From Avena insularis (taxonomy: Eukaryota > Streptophyta > Magnoliopsida > Poales > Poaceae): 64,000 nucleotides of DNA. The notes beneath the pieces were generated by a model. The model did no database searches. It worked only from the letters and a program-made list of their open reading frames with translations, and was not told where the DNA came from. Both the position numbers and the translations under genes were made by a program. The stretch spans positions 90,317,285 to 90,381,284 of the forward strand of contig CM042694.1 in the NCBI GenBank assembly GCA_023614405.1. Reading direction: 5' to 3'. Below are positions 44,681 through 54,969 of this stretch, piece after piece. Positions within the stretch are counted from its first letter, which is position 1, and every line of letters begins with the position of its first letter.

Positions 44681-45300
44681 AAAATAGATTTGGATTACTT
44701 ATTCAAATTCAAATACTTTTTATGTTAAAAATATGCAAAATATAATAGTTAATGCATTTTTAAATTGGAAATGGCAAAATGGTTATTAGTTTCACTAGTT
44801 AGAATAATTATTTTATAAAACAGAAAATAGATTTGGATTACTTATTCAAATTCAAATACTTTTTATGTTAAAAATATGCAAAATATAATAATTAATGCAT
44901 TTTTAAATTGGAAATGGCAAAATGGTTATTAGTTTCACTAGTTAGAATAATTATTTTATAAAACAGAAAATGGATTTGAATCTCTGATTCAAATTCAAAT
45001 ACCTTTTATGTTAAAAATATGCAAAATATAATAGTTAATGCATTTTTAAATTGGAAATGGCAAAATGGTTATTAGTTTCACTAGTTAGAATAATTATTTT
45101 ATAAAACGGAAAATAGATTTGGATTACTTATTCAAATTCAAATACTTTTTATGTTAAAAATATGCAAAATATAATAGTTAATGAATTTTTAAATTGGAAA
45201 TGGCAAATGGTTATTAGTTTCACTAGTTAGAATAATTATTTTATAAAACAGAAAATAGATTTGGATTACTTATTCAAATTCAAAAACTTTTCATGTTGAA
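44681..45300. repeat. Tandem array, 143-bp AT-rich unit, about 4.3 copies
   Basis: Units start with 'aaaatagatttggattac' or a close variant at 44,681, 44,824, 44,967, 45,110 and 45,252, a period of 142-143 bp. Each contains 'attggaaatggcaaa' and 'agtttcactagttagaat'. Units 1 and 2 are almost identical; the last is partial and diverged. It lies between the transposase and the second CACTA gene. Confidence 0.95.
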
Positions 45301-45829
45301 AATTTTCTCAAATTTATAAGTATGCAAAAACTGTATAATTCAAATGTTTAAAAAATCTAATAGCTACAAATTGTGATATTTGAAAAACAGCGCCAACTTA
45401 GGCTCAACACAGGCAAATTTGGGCCTTTAGTCCCGGCCAGATACCATCGGGACTAAAGGCTCTGATGCTAAAAGGCACCCAAAGCCTTTAGTCCCGGCGT
45501 GGAACTGGACAAAGACTCTCTTTAGTCCCGGTTCTAGCCACGCACCGACTAAAGAGTGGGTGGGTACTTAATGCGCCGCTTCTTCCCCGGTCGAATCCAT
45601 CGACCAAAGGAAGCACTCGCGAGGCGCGATTCGCCGCCAGTGCCAAATCTCACGCCGTCCTCATTGCAAGGCCTCCCAGCTAACCTCCCGTCGCGCCTCG
45701 CCGCCACGAGCTCCTCACGTCGCGCCTCGTCAGCCTCCGCCCATACCGCCTGGCCACCCACGCTACCGCCACATGCCTCGCCTCACTCGCCTCACCTCAC
45801 TGCCACCACTGTATAGAAGTGTATAGGAA
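45301..45829. other. CACTA internal region with TTTAGTCCCGG repeats
   Basis: 45,420-45,560 holds several copies of 'tttagtcccgg' and 'gggactaaag' in both orientations. It is followed by a GC-rich stretch (45,570-45,800) whose open frames on both strands show no domain. It could be the leader of the second CACTA gene or the edge of a nested CACTA. Confidence 0.55.
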
Positions 45830-46336
45830 ATATTTTGTGTATAGAAAAATATTTTGTGTATAGGAAATATTTGTATATAGAATTTTTTTGTATATAGAAA
45901 TATTTGTATATAGGAATTATTTGTATACATGAATTTTTTTGTATATAGAAATATTTGTATATATGAATTTTTTTGTATATAGAAATATTTGTATATAGGA
46001 ATTATTTGTATATAGAAAATATTTGTATATAGAAAATATTTGTATATAGGAAATATTTGCATATAGAATTTTTTGTATATAGGAATTATTTGTATATAGG
46101 AATTATTTGTATATAGGAAATATTTTGTATATAGAAATATTTGTATATAGGAATTATTTGTATATAGAAAATATTTGTATATAGGAAATATTTGTATATA
46201 GAAATTTTTTGTATATAGAAATATTTGTATATAGGAATTATTTGTATATAGGAAATATTTTGTATATAGAAATATTTGTATATAGGAATTATTTGTATAT
46301 AGAAAATATTTGTATATAGGAAATATTTGTATATAG
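45830..46336. repeat. AT-rich tandem array, about 17-18-bp units
   Basis: About 500 bp built from variants of 'tttgtatatagaaata' and 'tttgtatataggaatta'. Higher-order blocks recur (46,130-46,215 and 46,255-46,340 are near copies), suggesting expansion by slippage and unequal exchange. It abuts the next array with no spacer. Confidence 0.93.
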
Positions 46337-46710
46337 GGTTAGGGTGGTGGTGCTCGCGGGCTGCCCGGACTTAGGGTTAGGGTGGTAGTGCTCGCGGGCA
46401 CCCGGACTTAGGGTTAATGTGGTAGTGCTCGCGGGCCCCTGGACTTAGGGTTAGGGTGGTGGTGCTCATGGCCGCCGGACTTAGGGTTAGGGTGGTGGTG
46501 CTCATGGGCTGACTTAGGGTTAGGGTGGTCGTGCTGCATGGACTTGGACTTAGGGTTAATGTGGTAGTGCTCATGGGCCCCGGACTTAGGGTTAGGGTGG
46601 TGGTGCTCATGGCCTGTCTTAGGGTTAGGGTGGTAGTGTTCGCGGGCCGCCCGGAGATAGGGTTAGGGTGGTGGTGCTTGCGGGCAACCCGGACTTAGGG
46701 TTAGGGTTAG
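46337..46710. repeat. GC-rich minisatellite, 33-41-bp units with telomere-like core
   Basis: About ten units, each beginning 'ttagggttagggtggt' (or 'ttagggttaatgtggt') followed by a variable 'gtgctcgcgggc..ccggac' part. The core resembles telomeric repeats, but the array is internal and each unit carries unique sequence. The minus-strand open frame over it simply reflects the repeat. Confidence 0.93.
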
Positions 46711-46838
46711 GGCATCACTAGAATTTTGCTATTGTTTAGTATTATTGTAGCAAATCGCGTGTTCATATTATTGTTTAGTGTTATTTTATGGAGCAATATT
46801 GAATGAAAAATGTTATTGTGTGCATTTTGTAGAAAACT
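46711..46838 (+). other. Leader before the second CACTA gene
   Basis: A short AT-rich stretch containing 'ttattgtttagt' twice. It leads to the first in-frame ATG at 46,839. No promoter element could be chosen. Confidence 0.4.
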
Positions 46839-48779
46839 ATGGATCCAATCTAGAGAGACCTAGCACAGGAAGAAATTCTCGAGGATATGATCAACGACAC
46901 CCCCCATGTTGATCCACCCGAATCTCCGTTGATTTATCTGAACCCCTCCGGTGAGGGAGAGGAGGTCGACCGAAATGATCAAGGAGAAGCCGACGGCTCC
47001 GGTGGTGGAGAAGCCTCCGGCGAGGTATATATATGAAGTCTGGTGATCACTAGATGCATTAACTGAGTTGTATATATATATATAAATTGACGAATGTTTC
47101 TTCTCTTAGGCCTCCACATCGAGCAAAAAATATTCCTAACGAGGCCCGGCCAAAAAGTTGGACGCATCTACGCGTTATACAATTACGCGGGTATCACCAC
47201 GGGGTGAACCGGTGGAACCCGAAAAGGCTAAAACTGTATTTAAACAACAATGCGGAGTTATGGTTAGGGATCGCATCCCGATCACCGTTCGAGAGTGGAA
47301 TAAGACCAAAGGCGAAGAGGGTGAGTATGTCTCGACAGTGCAAAGAGGGTCTTTGGAATGACCTCATGACACATTTCACCTGCCAGAATGTGAGGATGAT
47401 GTTAACAATTGCATTGAGGAAGAAAGTCAAGCAGGGGACTCTTACGAAGATGGCCGAACTATTAAAGAACTGGAAGAAAGCATTATGGCAAAAGTATCAG
47501 AAGACGAGGAAGACTCCTAAATTTGAATGCTATCTAACGAAGCAGCAGGCTAACTGGGATGCATTTGTGAAGTACAAGGAGTCACAACCTGCTATGGAAA
47601 TGTCGGAAAAAACAAGAAGAATGCTGCGATGAAGAAATATCACCATCACCTGGGGCCAGGGGGCTACGCGGCTGCCATGCCAAAGTGGGATGCTAAAGAG
47701 AATGAGCTGCTTGCTAAAGGGATCACTCCAGAACCAATACGCGAAGAATGGGATCTAAGGGCAAGGAATTGGTTCCTTGGGCATGGGAGTGAGTATGACG
47801 AAAGCTGAGGGACATTATTTGCGGACGGATTAGGATACCCCGGGATACATGGCAGAAAGTGGTGAAGGAGATTAAAGCGGGGACAACAAAGTTCTATCCC
47901 AATAGAGAGAAAGACTTGCTGACAAAGGTCCTCGGGAATGACGAACGCGGAGGACGTGTACGAGGCCTTGGCCCTAGTTATACGTGGGAGATGGGGTTTC
48001 CCAAAGACAGAGATACTTATAGGAGCCGAGAGAGAGCAAAGAGGTGACGGCCGGAGGAGGAGGGAGACAAGTTCACCGAGTTGATAGGAACACTTCGAAT
48101 GCATGAGCAACAGATTGACGAACTACGAGGAGCAGCGCGCCTGCAAGATCCTGTACTCAATATTACTGATGTCCCATCTCAACGGAAAAGCAGCGTGGCT
48201 GAATCGGAGGTCCCTTCTGACGATGCATGTATGGTAGATGGCGGTCCCGGCTACCCCGTGGATGGAATCAAGGAGCAGGCATCTTGTGAGATCCATCAGA
48301 AGGTGAAAAACCTATCCATCAAGGTGGCGGTCAGATGTGATTTACCTTGTCCACCTGGCGCACGCTGGCATGGCTGTGAGATTCCAGCTGGCTATTCTAA
48401 AGTTGGTGTGGATGAAATCGCAATGGGGTGGGACTCAATGGAGCTTGACATCCCTGGACCTGAAGGTGAAAGGACACTCGGAGAAGTACTGGGTGGTATC
48501 ATTCTATGGGACAAGAACAACATCAAGCTTCCAGGCTGGACGCCAAAGCCAACACCGCCTCCGAGTGGTCGCATGTCATCTTCACCTCCATCACCTCCAA
48601 GAAGCCCACCCCATGACTACGACCACCACAGCCCGAGTCCATCTCGATCTCCGTCGCAGCCTCCGATTAGTACTAAACGACGCAGGAGCCCAAAACGACA
48701 AATGTCGCCCTCCCAAGAGTACCTCATAAGAATCTTTCTATCAGACCTTACGATCGTACTGACGAGGAAACCGACATGA
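46839..48779 (+). pseudogene. Second CACTA gene, N-terminal and middle part, frameshifted
   Basis: Exon 1 (46,839-47,024) reads MDPI, then a TAG, then an acidic stretch ('ILEDMINDTPHVDPPESP', 'SGEGEEVDRNDQGEADGS') ending at a GT donor. Exon 2 starts at 47,110 and shifts frame at least twice. Recognisable pieces are 'RIPITVREWNKTKG', 'LWNDLMTHFTCQ' and 'HHHLGPGGYAAAMPKWD', then 'GITPEPIREEWDLRARNWFL'. From 48,081 a 232-codon frame holds 'IPGPEGERTLGEVLGGIILW' and a Pro/Ser-rich tail. These are typical of the second ORF of grass CACTA elements, a presumed accessory or DNA-binding protein. This copy is not functional. Confidence 0.75.
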
Positions 48780-50482
48780 TCGTAAATGCCGAATGTGTTG
48801 CGCATCTTCAAAAGAAGAAACCCGAGCCCGCCCCGGTATACACCGAGAAGCAAAAAGCGTATGCACTTTCTTTTCTGAACACAAAATCGCAATATGACTT
48901 GCACCATAAGCCAGATGACTATCACGCACACTTTAGAAGGAAGTGAAGAAGAGCAAATCAAGTAGAAGTGCAAGCGGGAGCAAATCATCAAGTCAAAGTG
49001 CAACCGGGAAAAGAAAGGACGTCCCCCAGCTCGGGGAACATGCCAAAAAATCGACCCCACCCCTCAAGGTGGTATCATATGACACTCCCCAGCAGGACAT
49101 GGAAGAAGCTAAGAAGCTTGCGGCCGCTATGAATGTGATTGTTGAGGAATTGCTAGTTTCCTAGGTTGACAAGTTACCCAAGGCTCAGGTAGTCCCTACA
49201 TATGTCCCAGGGAAGCCTCTGGTCAGCTTTGAGCAGTTCCAACAAGTGCCAACACAAATACGGAGTTTACATAAATGGTACTTGAAAGCCGTAAAGGAGG
49301 AGAGAATAATGATCGTGGCGAAAGTCCCACATGACTACTACTTCCGAGAAGAAGAGGTCCATGTTGAGTTTCCAGAACTCTTCTAGTTATACACTTTCGA
49401 CGCCATCGACAAAAGTCTCATGAGTTGCTATTGTCTGTAAGTTGTTGAATTCATTGTCTATATATAAGGTGCTCATTTTTTCAGTTGTTATGTTCATTGC
49501 ATGTAATTATCCTAATTATATCCTTTTGTACTCTATTATTATGCAGAATGAAGATCATGGAATGTAAAAGAAGGTCAATCTTCAGTGTTGGGTTCATTGA
49601 CCCAGATAAAATACATTGTCGGACGCTAAAGGAAAAACCCGAGGAAACATAGGAAAACCTTCTAAGGTTTCTAACGGAGCAAAATTTCTGTGACCACATA
49701 CTGTTTCCTTACAATTTCGCGTGAGTGTCTTACTCTATTGTACACATTCTCTTTTGCTTACTCGATGTTAAGTGTAATTGATGAGTTACTGATGTATCTA
49801 TAAACGTGTACAGTTTCCACTGGATTCTCATGGACATTCAACTTGATAAGGGAAGAGTTGAAGTCATGAACCCATTAAAGAGACCCCTGGAACAGTTTAG
49901 TGACATGCGGGACATGCTCCAGAGGTAATTTTTACGCTACAGCGGTATCTTTCATTGATTTCCTGAGATATCACGTAATAAATAACTCATTCATTTTCTT
50001 TACTGGGTAGGGTTTGGAACTAGTTCAAGAGTGCGGTTACGGGTGACTTTACTGAGAAGCTGACGTTTAAGCCGGTCTCGGTAAGTAGTAGGCGCATCTC
50101 TTTTCTTCTAGTTTCAATACAATTATGATGCATGATTATTATTTTGATTGAATTCTATTATCGTAAAGTGCGCGAGGCAGCCACAGGGGACGAATCTATG
50201 TGGATTCTACGTTTACGAGTTCATTCTCATGTTTACCAGTGAGCTGAATGATTATAGAGTCGATGTAAGCAATACATTCATAACATTATTTTTATTACCA
50301 TCACTTTTTGTTATCATGATTGATATTCATATTGATCTCCTTTTCTTATATAGTTCGAGAAAATGCGGGATCAGCTCCTACCACAGCAACGGGTAGTAGC
50401 AATTGCTGAAGAACTGGCAGGATTCTTGATGAACGAGATGATAGATGACGCCGGAGCATTTAGTGTGAATAGGCGCCAATGA
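48780..50482 (+). pseudogene. Ulp1-type (C48) cysteine protease domain of the CACTA element
   Basis: Likely continuous with the preceding gene. Exon-like blocks with GT-AG borders: one ending at 49,720, then 49,814-49,924, 50,011-50,080, 50,169-50,264 and 50,354-50,482. Motifs: 'FHWILMDIQLDKGRVEVMNP', with the catalytic His-Trp but Asn where Asp is usual, and 'NLCGFYVYEFI' with the catalytic Cys. In-frame stops occur near 49,162, 49,384, 49,650 and 50,020. Ulp1 proteases remove SUMO-type modifiers. Capture of this domain by CACTA and MULE transposons is known in plants. Its role in transposition is not established. Confidence 0.7.
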
Positions 50483-50689
50483 TCCCCGACCGTGTAATTG
50501 AATAGACGGGCTCTAGTCCCGATAATTGTGATCTCCATGTGTAACTATCATGTATATATTTGTATTCTCGATCTTAAGAGAAATTATCTTATGTATGCAT
50601 GAACATGTACGGTATGTGGTAGCGTAGAAAACTATTTTAAAATGAAAAAAAATACAAATTAAATTCTCTGTCGCGGCAGAGAAAGTGCC

Positions 50690-50890
50690 TAAAATGCTGC
50701 CGCGGCAGAGAACCATTTGTCCCGGTTCGTAATATGAACCAGGACTAATGGGGGACTCCCAGCGTCCGCAGAGACAGCCACGTGGATGCCCATTGGTCCC
50801 GGCCGGTAAGAGGGCCGGGACTAATGGGTGGCCTTTAGTCCCGTCCCTCCAGTCCCGGTTACCAGGACCGAGACTAAAGCCCCACTAGTG
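50690..50890. repeat. CACTA right subterminal repeats and terminus
   Basis: Inverted motif pairs ('cccggttcgtaatatgaacc', 'ggtcccggccggtaagaggg') and 'cctttagtcccg'/'gagactaaag' lead to the terminus cccactagtg at 50,881-50,890. The next three bases, cag, are the expected position of the 3-bp target duplication, but no left partner is present to confirm it. Confidence 0.8.
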
Positions 50891-51591
50891 CAGCTAGTTC
50901 ATCTGTCCACGACATCCACACAGAGATGTGGTACATTAGCTACTAACTTGAATACAGATTTAAAAAAAAACCAGATTTTGGGAAAAGCAATCGGAACCGA
51001 AATCAATCCTACAAAATAAGGATGTCAGCCGACGACCAGCGTCGAGCTCGCCCGCGCGCACACAGCCATGCTGGAGGCCAGACCCGCGACGGAGCGCTCG
51101 CCGACCGTCCAGCTGATTGCTCACGTCGCCCACCATAACTCCTCGACAACTACTACCTCACTAGCAATAAAGGCTCACAACGTTGAACCCATCGCACATA
51201 CAAAAAAAAGTGCATCTTTCATGCTGGATCTTTTCTTGACATAATTTGCAAACCACACAGCTAGCTATAGTACTCCCTGTATCCCAACTTTAACCTACGT
51301 ACCATACGGTTGCTCTAAAAAAATACTCCTTTCATCAATGAGTTTTTTATGGTCAGCTGATCGAAATTAGAATATATATCAACTATCGGAGTGACGGTGG
51401 GCTGGCAGCCAACCTGTGCTACATGCTAGAAAGGATGGATAAAATATAGCGAGGGCCTAATTATTGATCAATGACGCTGCGCTAAGACTCCGACACGCCT
51501 CCTGGATTCCTGCGCCACCAATGTAAGATCCGACTCATTACCATTTTTTATTATGTTGACCACTGAGCATCTCCAAAGATTGGCCAGCAAC
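50891..51591. other. Unit U1, left part, interrupted by the Copia element
   Basis: No gene. From about 51,203 it matches 57,685-58,129 (unit U2): 'gtgcatctttcatgctggat' equivalents, 'gctctaaaaaaatactcc', 'aagactccgacacgcctcct' equivalents. A degenerate Stowaway-like 'tactccctgtatccc' lies near 51,270. The last five bases, gcaac at 51,587-51,591, are the Copia target duplication. Confidence 0.65.
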
Positions 51592-51739
51592 TGTAGAATA
51601 GGAGCAATCGTTGTATTACTCTCGGACAATGCCCATCATATATAGATACAATGGAAGACCTCCATACCCTCAGATATAAACATAGTGGAGGGGCCTAAAA
51701 GCTAATGTACTATACACGTAATATATACTGCTGTAGGCA
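51592..51739 (-). repeat. Copia 3' LTR
   Basis: 148 bp from TG at 51,592 to CA at 51,739 on the plus strand. It is near-identical to 56,252-56,398 except for small indels and a different last ~10 bp (ctgtaggca against tcaaca). A minus-strand purine-rich 'accaagggat' borders it as a polypurine tract. Confidence 0.9.
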
Positions 51740-51748
51740 ATCCCTTGG

Positions 51749-53140
51749 TCATGATATCCGCAAACTGCTGGGAGGTGGGTACGTGTAGAACACGTATACG
51801 ACCAAGAGCCACCTATTCGCGAACAAAGTGAATGTCGAGCTCGATGTGCTTCGTCCGGCGGTGATGGACGGGGTTGGCGGAGACGTTGTCACAGTAGACC
51901 ACGGTGGCCTTGTCGACAGGACAAGAGAGCTCCTGAAGAAGTTGTCGTAGCCAGGAGCACTCGGCAACGGCGTTAGCAACAGCCTGATACTCCGCCTCTG
52001 CGCTGGAGCGAGAGACCGTAGGCTGCCGCTTGGATGACCACGAAATAAGCGAGGGTCTAAGGTAAACGCGGTACCCTGAGGTGGAGCGGCGTGTGTCGGG
52101 GCAGCCGGCCCAGTCAGCGTCTGAGTAGGCGATGATGTCCGTGTCGGTGGAGGCATGAAGCGAGAGGCCCAGGTCCAGAGTGCCGCGGACATAGCGTAGA
52201 ATCCGCTTGACCGCCGTCCAATGAGCATCACGGGGAGCGTGCATGTGAAGGCACACCTGCTGAACAGTGTACTGCAGCTCCGGTCTTGTGAGAGTGAGGT
52301 ACTGGAGAGCACCAACAATAGACCGGTAGAGCGAGGCGTCGGGAGCCGGAGAACCATCCGTGGTGGAGAGCTTGGCCTTCGTGTCAACAGGCATAGAGAC
52401 GGGGGTGCATTTAAGCATCCCGGCACGATCAAGGAGCTCGTGGGCATACTTCTTCTGGTGAAGAAGGAAGCCATCCGGTCGGTGCACCACCTCAATGCCG
52501 AGGAAGTAGTGCAGGGGTCCCAAGTCCTTGAGCGCGAACTCGGTGCGAAGGCGGTCGGTGAGCTGCTGCAGGAGCACACGTGTGCTAGCCGTGAGGATGA
52601 TGTCGTCGACGTAGAGCAGCAGGTAAGCCGTGGTGTCTCCCATATGGTAGACAAACAGCGATGCATCGGAGCGTGTAGAGCGGAAGCCGAGTTGGTGAAG
52701 GAACGCTGCGATGCGCTGGTACCACGCCCGTGGTGCCTGCTTGAGCTCATATAAAGAGCGCGAGAGCAAGCACACATAATCTGGATGAGCGGAGTCGACG
52801 AAACCGGTGGGCTGCTGGCAGAACACTTGCTCCTCAAGATGACCATGGAGAAAGGCGTTGGAGACGTCCATCTGGTGAACAGGCCAGCAGCGACACACGA
52901 CGAGCTGGAGCACAGTGCGGATGGTCCCGGGCTTGACAACCGGGGCGAAGGTTTGCGAATCGACGCCGCTACCGATTTAAAGCCACGAACGACCCATCGC
53001 GCTTTATGCCGATCAAGAGTACCATCCGGATGAAACTTGTGCTTGAAGACCCACTTACCGGTGATGACGTTGGCATGGCGTGGGCGAGGAACAAGCTGCC
53101 ATGTCTGGTTGCGCTGCAAGGCGTCGAACTCGTCCTGCAT
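51749..53140 (-). pseudogene. Copia reverse transcriptase and RNase H, frameshifted
   Basis: Starts with 'NQTWQLVPRPRHANVITGKW' and 'DGTLDRHKARWVVRGF', the beginning of the Copia RT. After a frameshift near 52,970 the domain continues in the frame 52,913-51,813: 'MDVSNAFLHGHLEEQVFCQQ', 'SLYELKQAPRAWYQRI', catalytic YVDD at 52,602-52,613 and 'LGIEVVHR'. The RNase H part includes 'AYSDADWAGCPDTRRSTSG' and 'SSAEAEYQAVANAVAE'. The overlapping 463-codon frame after the shift is a shadow. The enzyme copies element RNA into DNA. Confidence 0.92.
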
Positions 53141-53720
53141 GGCCGCTAGCTACAGCGGGTCACGGAGGGCTGCCGAGCCGAGGCGGGCAGCGGAGAGGGC
53201 GCCTCAACTCTGTGTGATGGAGATCTCCCACCATCATGAGGGAGAACGTTGTTGCCGCTGGCCCAGAAGGCAGAGGGCGCCGGGGGCGGCGACTGGGCTG
53301 TCGCGGCGTGGTAGACGTATGCGTCCACGGGCGGAAGATGCCGGCGCGTGCACGGGTGACTGGACCCGTGGGGGCAGGCGCGGCATCAGCCGAGTGGCCA
53401 CTCGAGGGTGATGCGGTCGACGAGGCGGCGCCCGAGCCAGAAGTCGAGGGCGACGCAGGCGGTGTCAGCGGGGCAACACCCGGGCCGGAGCTCGAGGGTG
53501 TAGCGGAGGAAGGCGACACGGCGACACCCGAGCTGGAGCTCGAGGGCGACCCGGGCGAAGTCGGCGGGTCGGCGCCCGAGCATGGGCTCGAGGGAGACGA
53601 CGGTAGGGTCGATGAAGAGGCGCCCGAGCTAGAGCTCAAGGGCACGGTCGACGCAGCCGGCGCGGAGGCGCGACTTCGCGGGGTACCACCCGCGGGTGTA
53701 GGGGAAGACGCCGCCTGTTC
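53141..53720 (-). pseudogene. Copia linker between integrase and reverse transcriptase
   Basis: The minus-strand frame here (53,645-53,160) is Ser/Pro/Ala-rich low complexity, as usual between integrase and RT in Copia polyproteins. Plus-strand open frames over it (for example 53,236-53,796) are caused by high GC content. No domain is recognised. Confidence 0.6.
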
Positions 53721-54743
53721 CTATGCAAACGGAAAGCAATGCTCATCAAAGTACACGTGCCGTGACGTGATGACCCGATGGGACACGGGATCATAGCAGC
53801 GAAAGCCCTTGGTGTTCGCCGGGTAACCAAGAAAGACACACGGGATGGAGCGGGGAGCGAGTTTGTGAGGTGCGGTGGCAGCGACGCTGGGGTAACAACG
53901 ACAACCGAAGATCCGAAGACCATCGTAAGAGGGAGGGGAGCCGAAAAGGAGGTGGTGTGGCGTGTAGTTCCAGCGAGTACGACATGGATGGAGGTTGACG
54001 AGGAGAGTGGCGGTGGCTAGAGCGTCAGGCCAGAAGGAAGGTGGGACGTGACCATGAAAGAGAATAGTACGGACGCAGTCATTGAGGTTGCGGAGGACGC
54101 GCTTGGCACGGCCGTTTTGCTGCGAGGTGTATGGGCAAGTAAGGCGGAAGATAGTAACGTGAGATGAGAGGAGTGTGCGGATGGCGATATTATCGAACTC
54201 CTTGCCGTTATCGGTTTGGAGAGCGTGGATGGAACGACCGAATTGAGTAGACACATAGGCGTAGAAAGCGATGAAAGTGGGGGCGACGTCGGACTTTTTA
54301 CGGAGAGGGAACGTCCACACAAAATGAGAAAAATCATCAAGAATAACTAAGTAATACGTAAACCCAGAATTACTAGGAATTGGAGAGGTCCAGACATCAC
54401 TATGAATTAACTCGAATGGAAAAGACGCAATTGTGGAAGAACTACTAAAAGGGAGACGAACATGTTTGCCGACACGACAGGCTTCACAACTATGTGTAGC
54501 CTTGTTATTACAAGAAAACAAAAAACCCCTCATTATTTGATGGAGCGTGTTAGCACTGGGATGTCCAAGACGAGCATGCCAAAGATCGACGCTGGCGGAG
54601 AAAGCGCGGGGTCCGGCGCCGGGGGTGGGAGACGCCTGGACAGGATACAAGTCGCCGGGGCTCTCACAGCGGTGGAACACCATCCGCACGCAGGCGTCAT
54701 ATGTAAAACCGGAAGAGTCAAATTCACGATTCTGAATTATCAC
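53721..54743 (-). pseudogene. Copia integrase with GAG-pre-integrase domain
   Basis: An open frame of 340 codons. The pre-integrase zinc-binding motif is 'DLWHARLGHPSANTLHQIM' with 'CEACRVGKHVRLPF' (His-His-Cys-Cys). The catalytic core carries 'LIHSDVWTSP' (first Asp) and 'LQTDNGKEFDN' (second Asp). The usual 'SPYTSQQNGRAERVLR'-type motif is present with AKR in place of AER. It inserts element cDNA into chromosomes. This frame is intact, but its neighbours are shifted relative to it. Confidence 0.92.
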
Positions 54744-54969
54744 GAGAAAGAATTTTGACAGAGACTAAATTCTGAATAAGATGGGGGGAGACAATGACAT
54801 TATTGGGAGACAGTGGTTTAGAAGTGGAAGGAAAACTAGCAGAACCAATATGAGAGATAGGAAGACCAGTGCCGTTACCGACAATGATGCGAGACTCGGT
54901 GGAAGTAGGAGAGGAATGTGAGAGGTTACCCGAATGAGCTGCCATGTGGGTCGACGCCCCCGTGTCCAT
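54724..54969 (-). pseudogene. Copia aspartic protease
   Basis: Begins with 'MDTGASTHMAAHSGNLS', carrying the canonical catalytic DTGA, followed by 'IIVGNGTGLPISHIGSASFP'. It matches Copia retropepsins in length and placement between gag and integrase. The frame then crosses into integrase after a small shift. It releases the mature proteins from the polyprotein. Confidence 0.88.

Larger units (their letters stand above)
40000..50890 (+). mobile_element. CACTA (En/Spm) DNA transposon, left end missing
   Basis: Holds a TNP2-type transposase (40,118-43,273), a middle region with subterminal-type 'TTTAGTCCCGG' repeats and three tandem arrays, a broken second gene with a Ulp1-type protease end (46,839-50,482), and a right terminus at 50,890. 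The right end reads ...CCCACTAGTG, the inverse of CACTAGTGGG. The left coordinate is approximate because no left terminus is visible between 39,799 and 40,117. Whether the internal subterminal-like repeats (43,930-44,070 and 45,420-45,560) belong to one element or to a second, nested one cannot be settled by eye. Confidence 0.85.

Noticed and set aside
46377..46610. Minus-strand frame with repeated 'MSTTTLTLSP'
   Set aside because: It only mirrors the minisatellite. Unit lengths vary and the frame is a by-product.
46337..46710. Telomere or telomere-fusion site
   Set aside because: The telomere-like core is interrupted by about 20 bp of other sequence in each unit, and transposon coding DNA lies on both sides.
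51749..52970. Downstream part of the 463-codon minus-strand frame as a protein
   Set aside because: After the frameshift near 52,970 the true RT-RNase H motifs lie in the overlapping frame 52,913-51,813. This part is Ser/Pro-rich nonsense.
53236..53796. Plus-strand 186-codon open frame
   Set aside because: It is antisense to the GC-rich Copia linker and integrase. Composition alone explains it, and no domain is visible.
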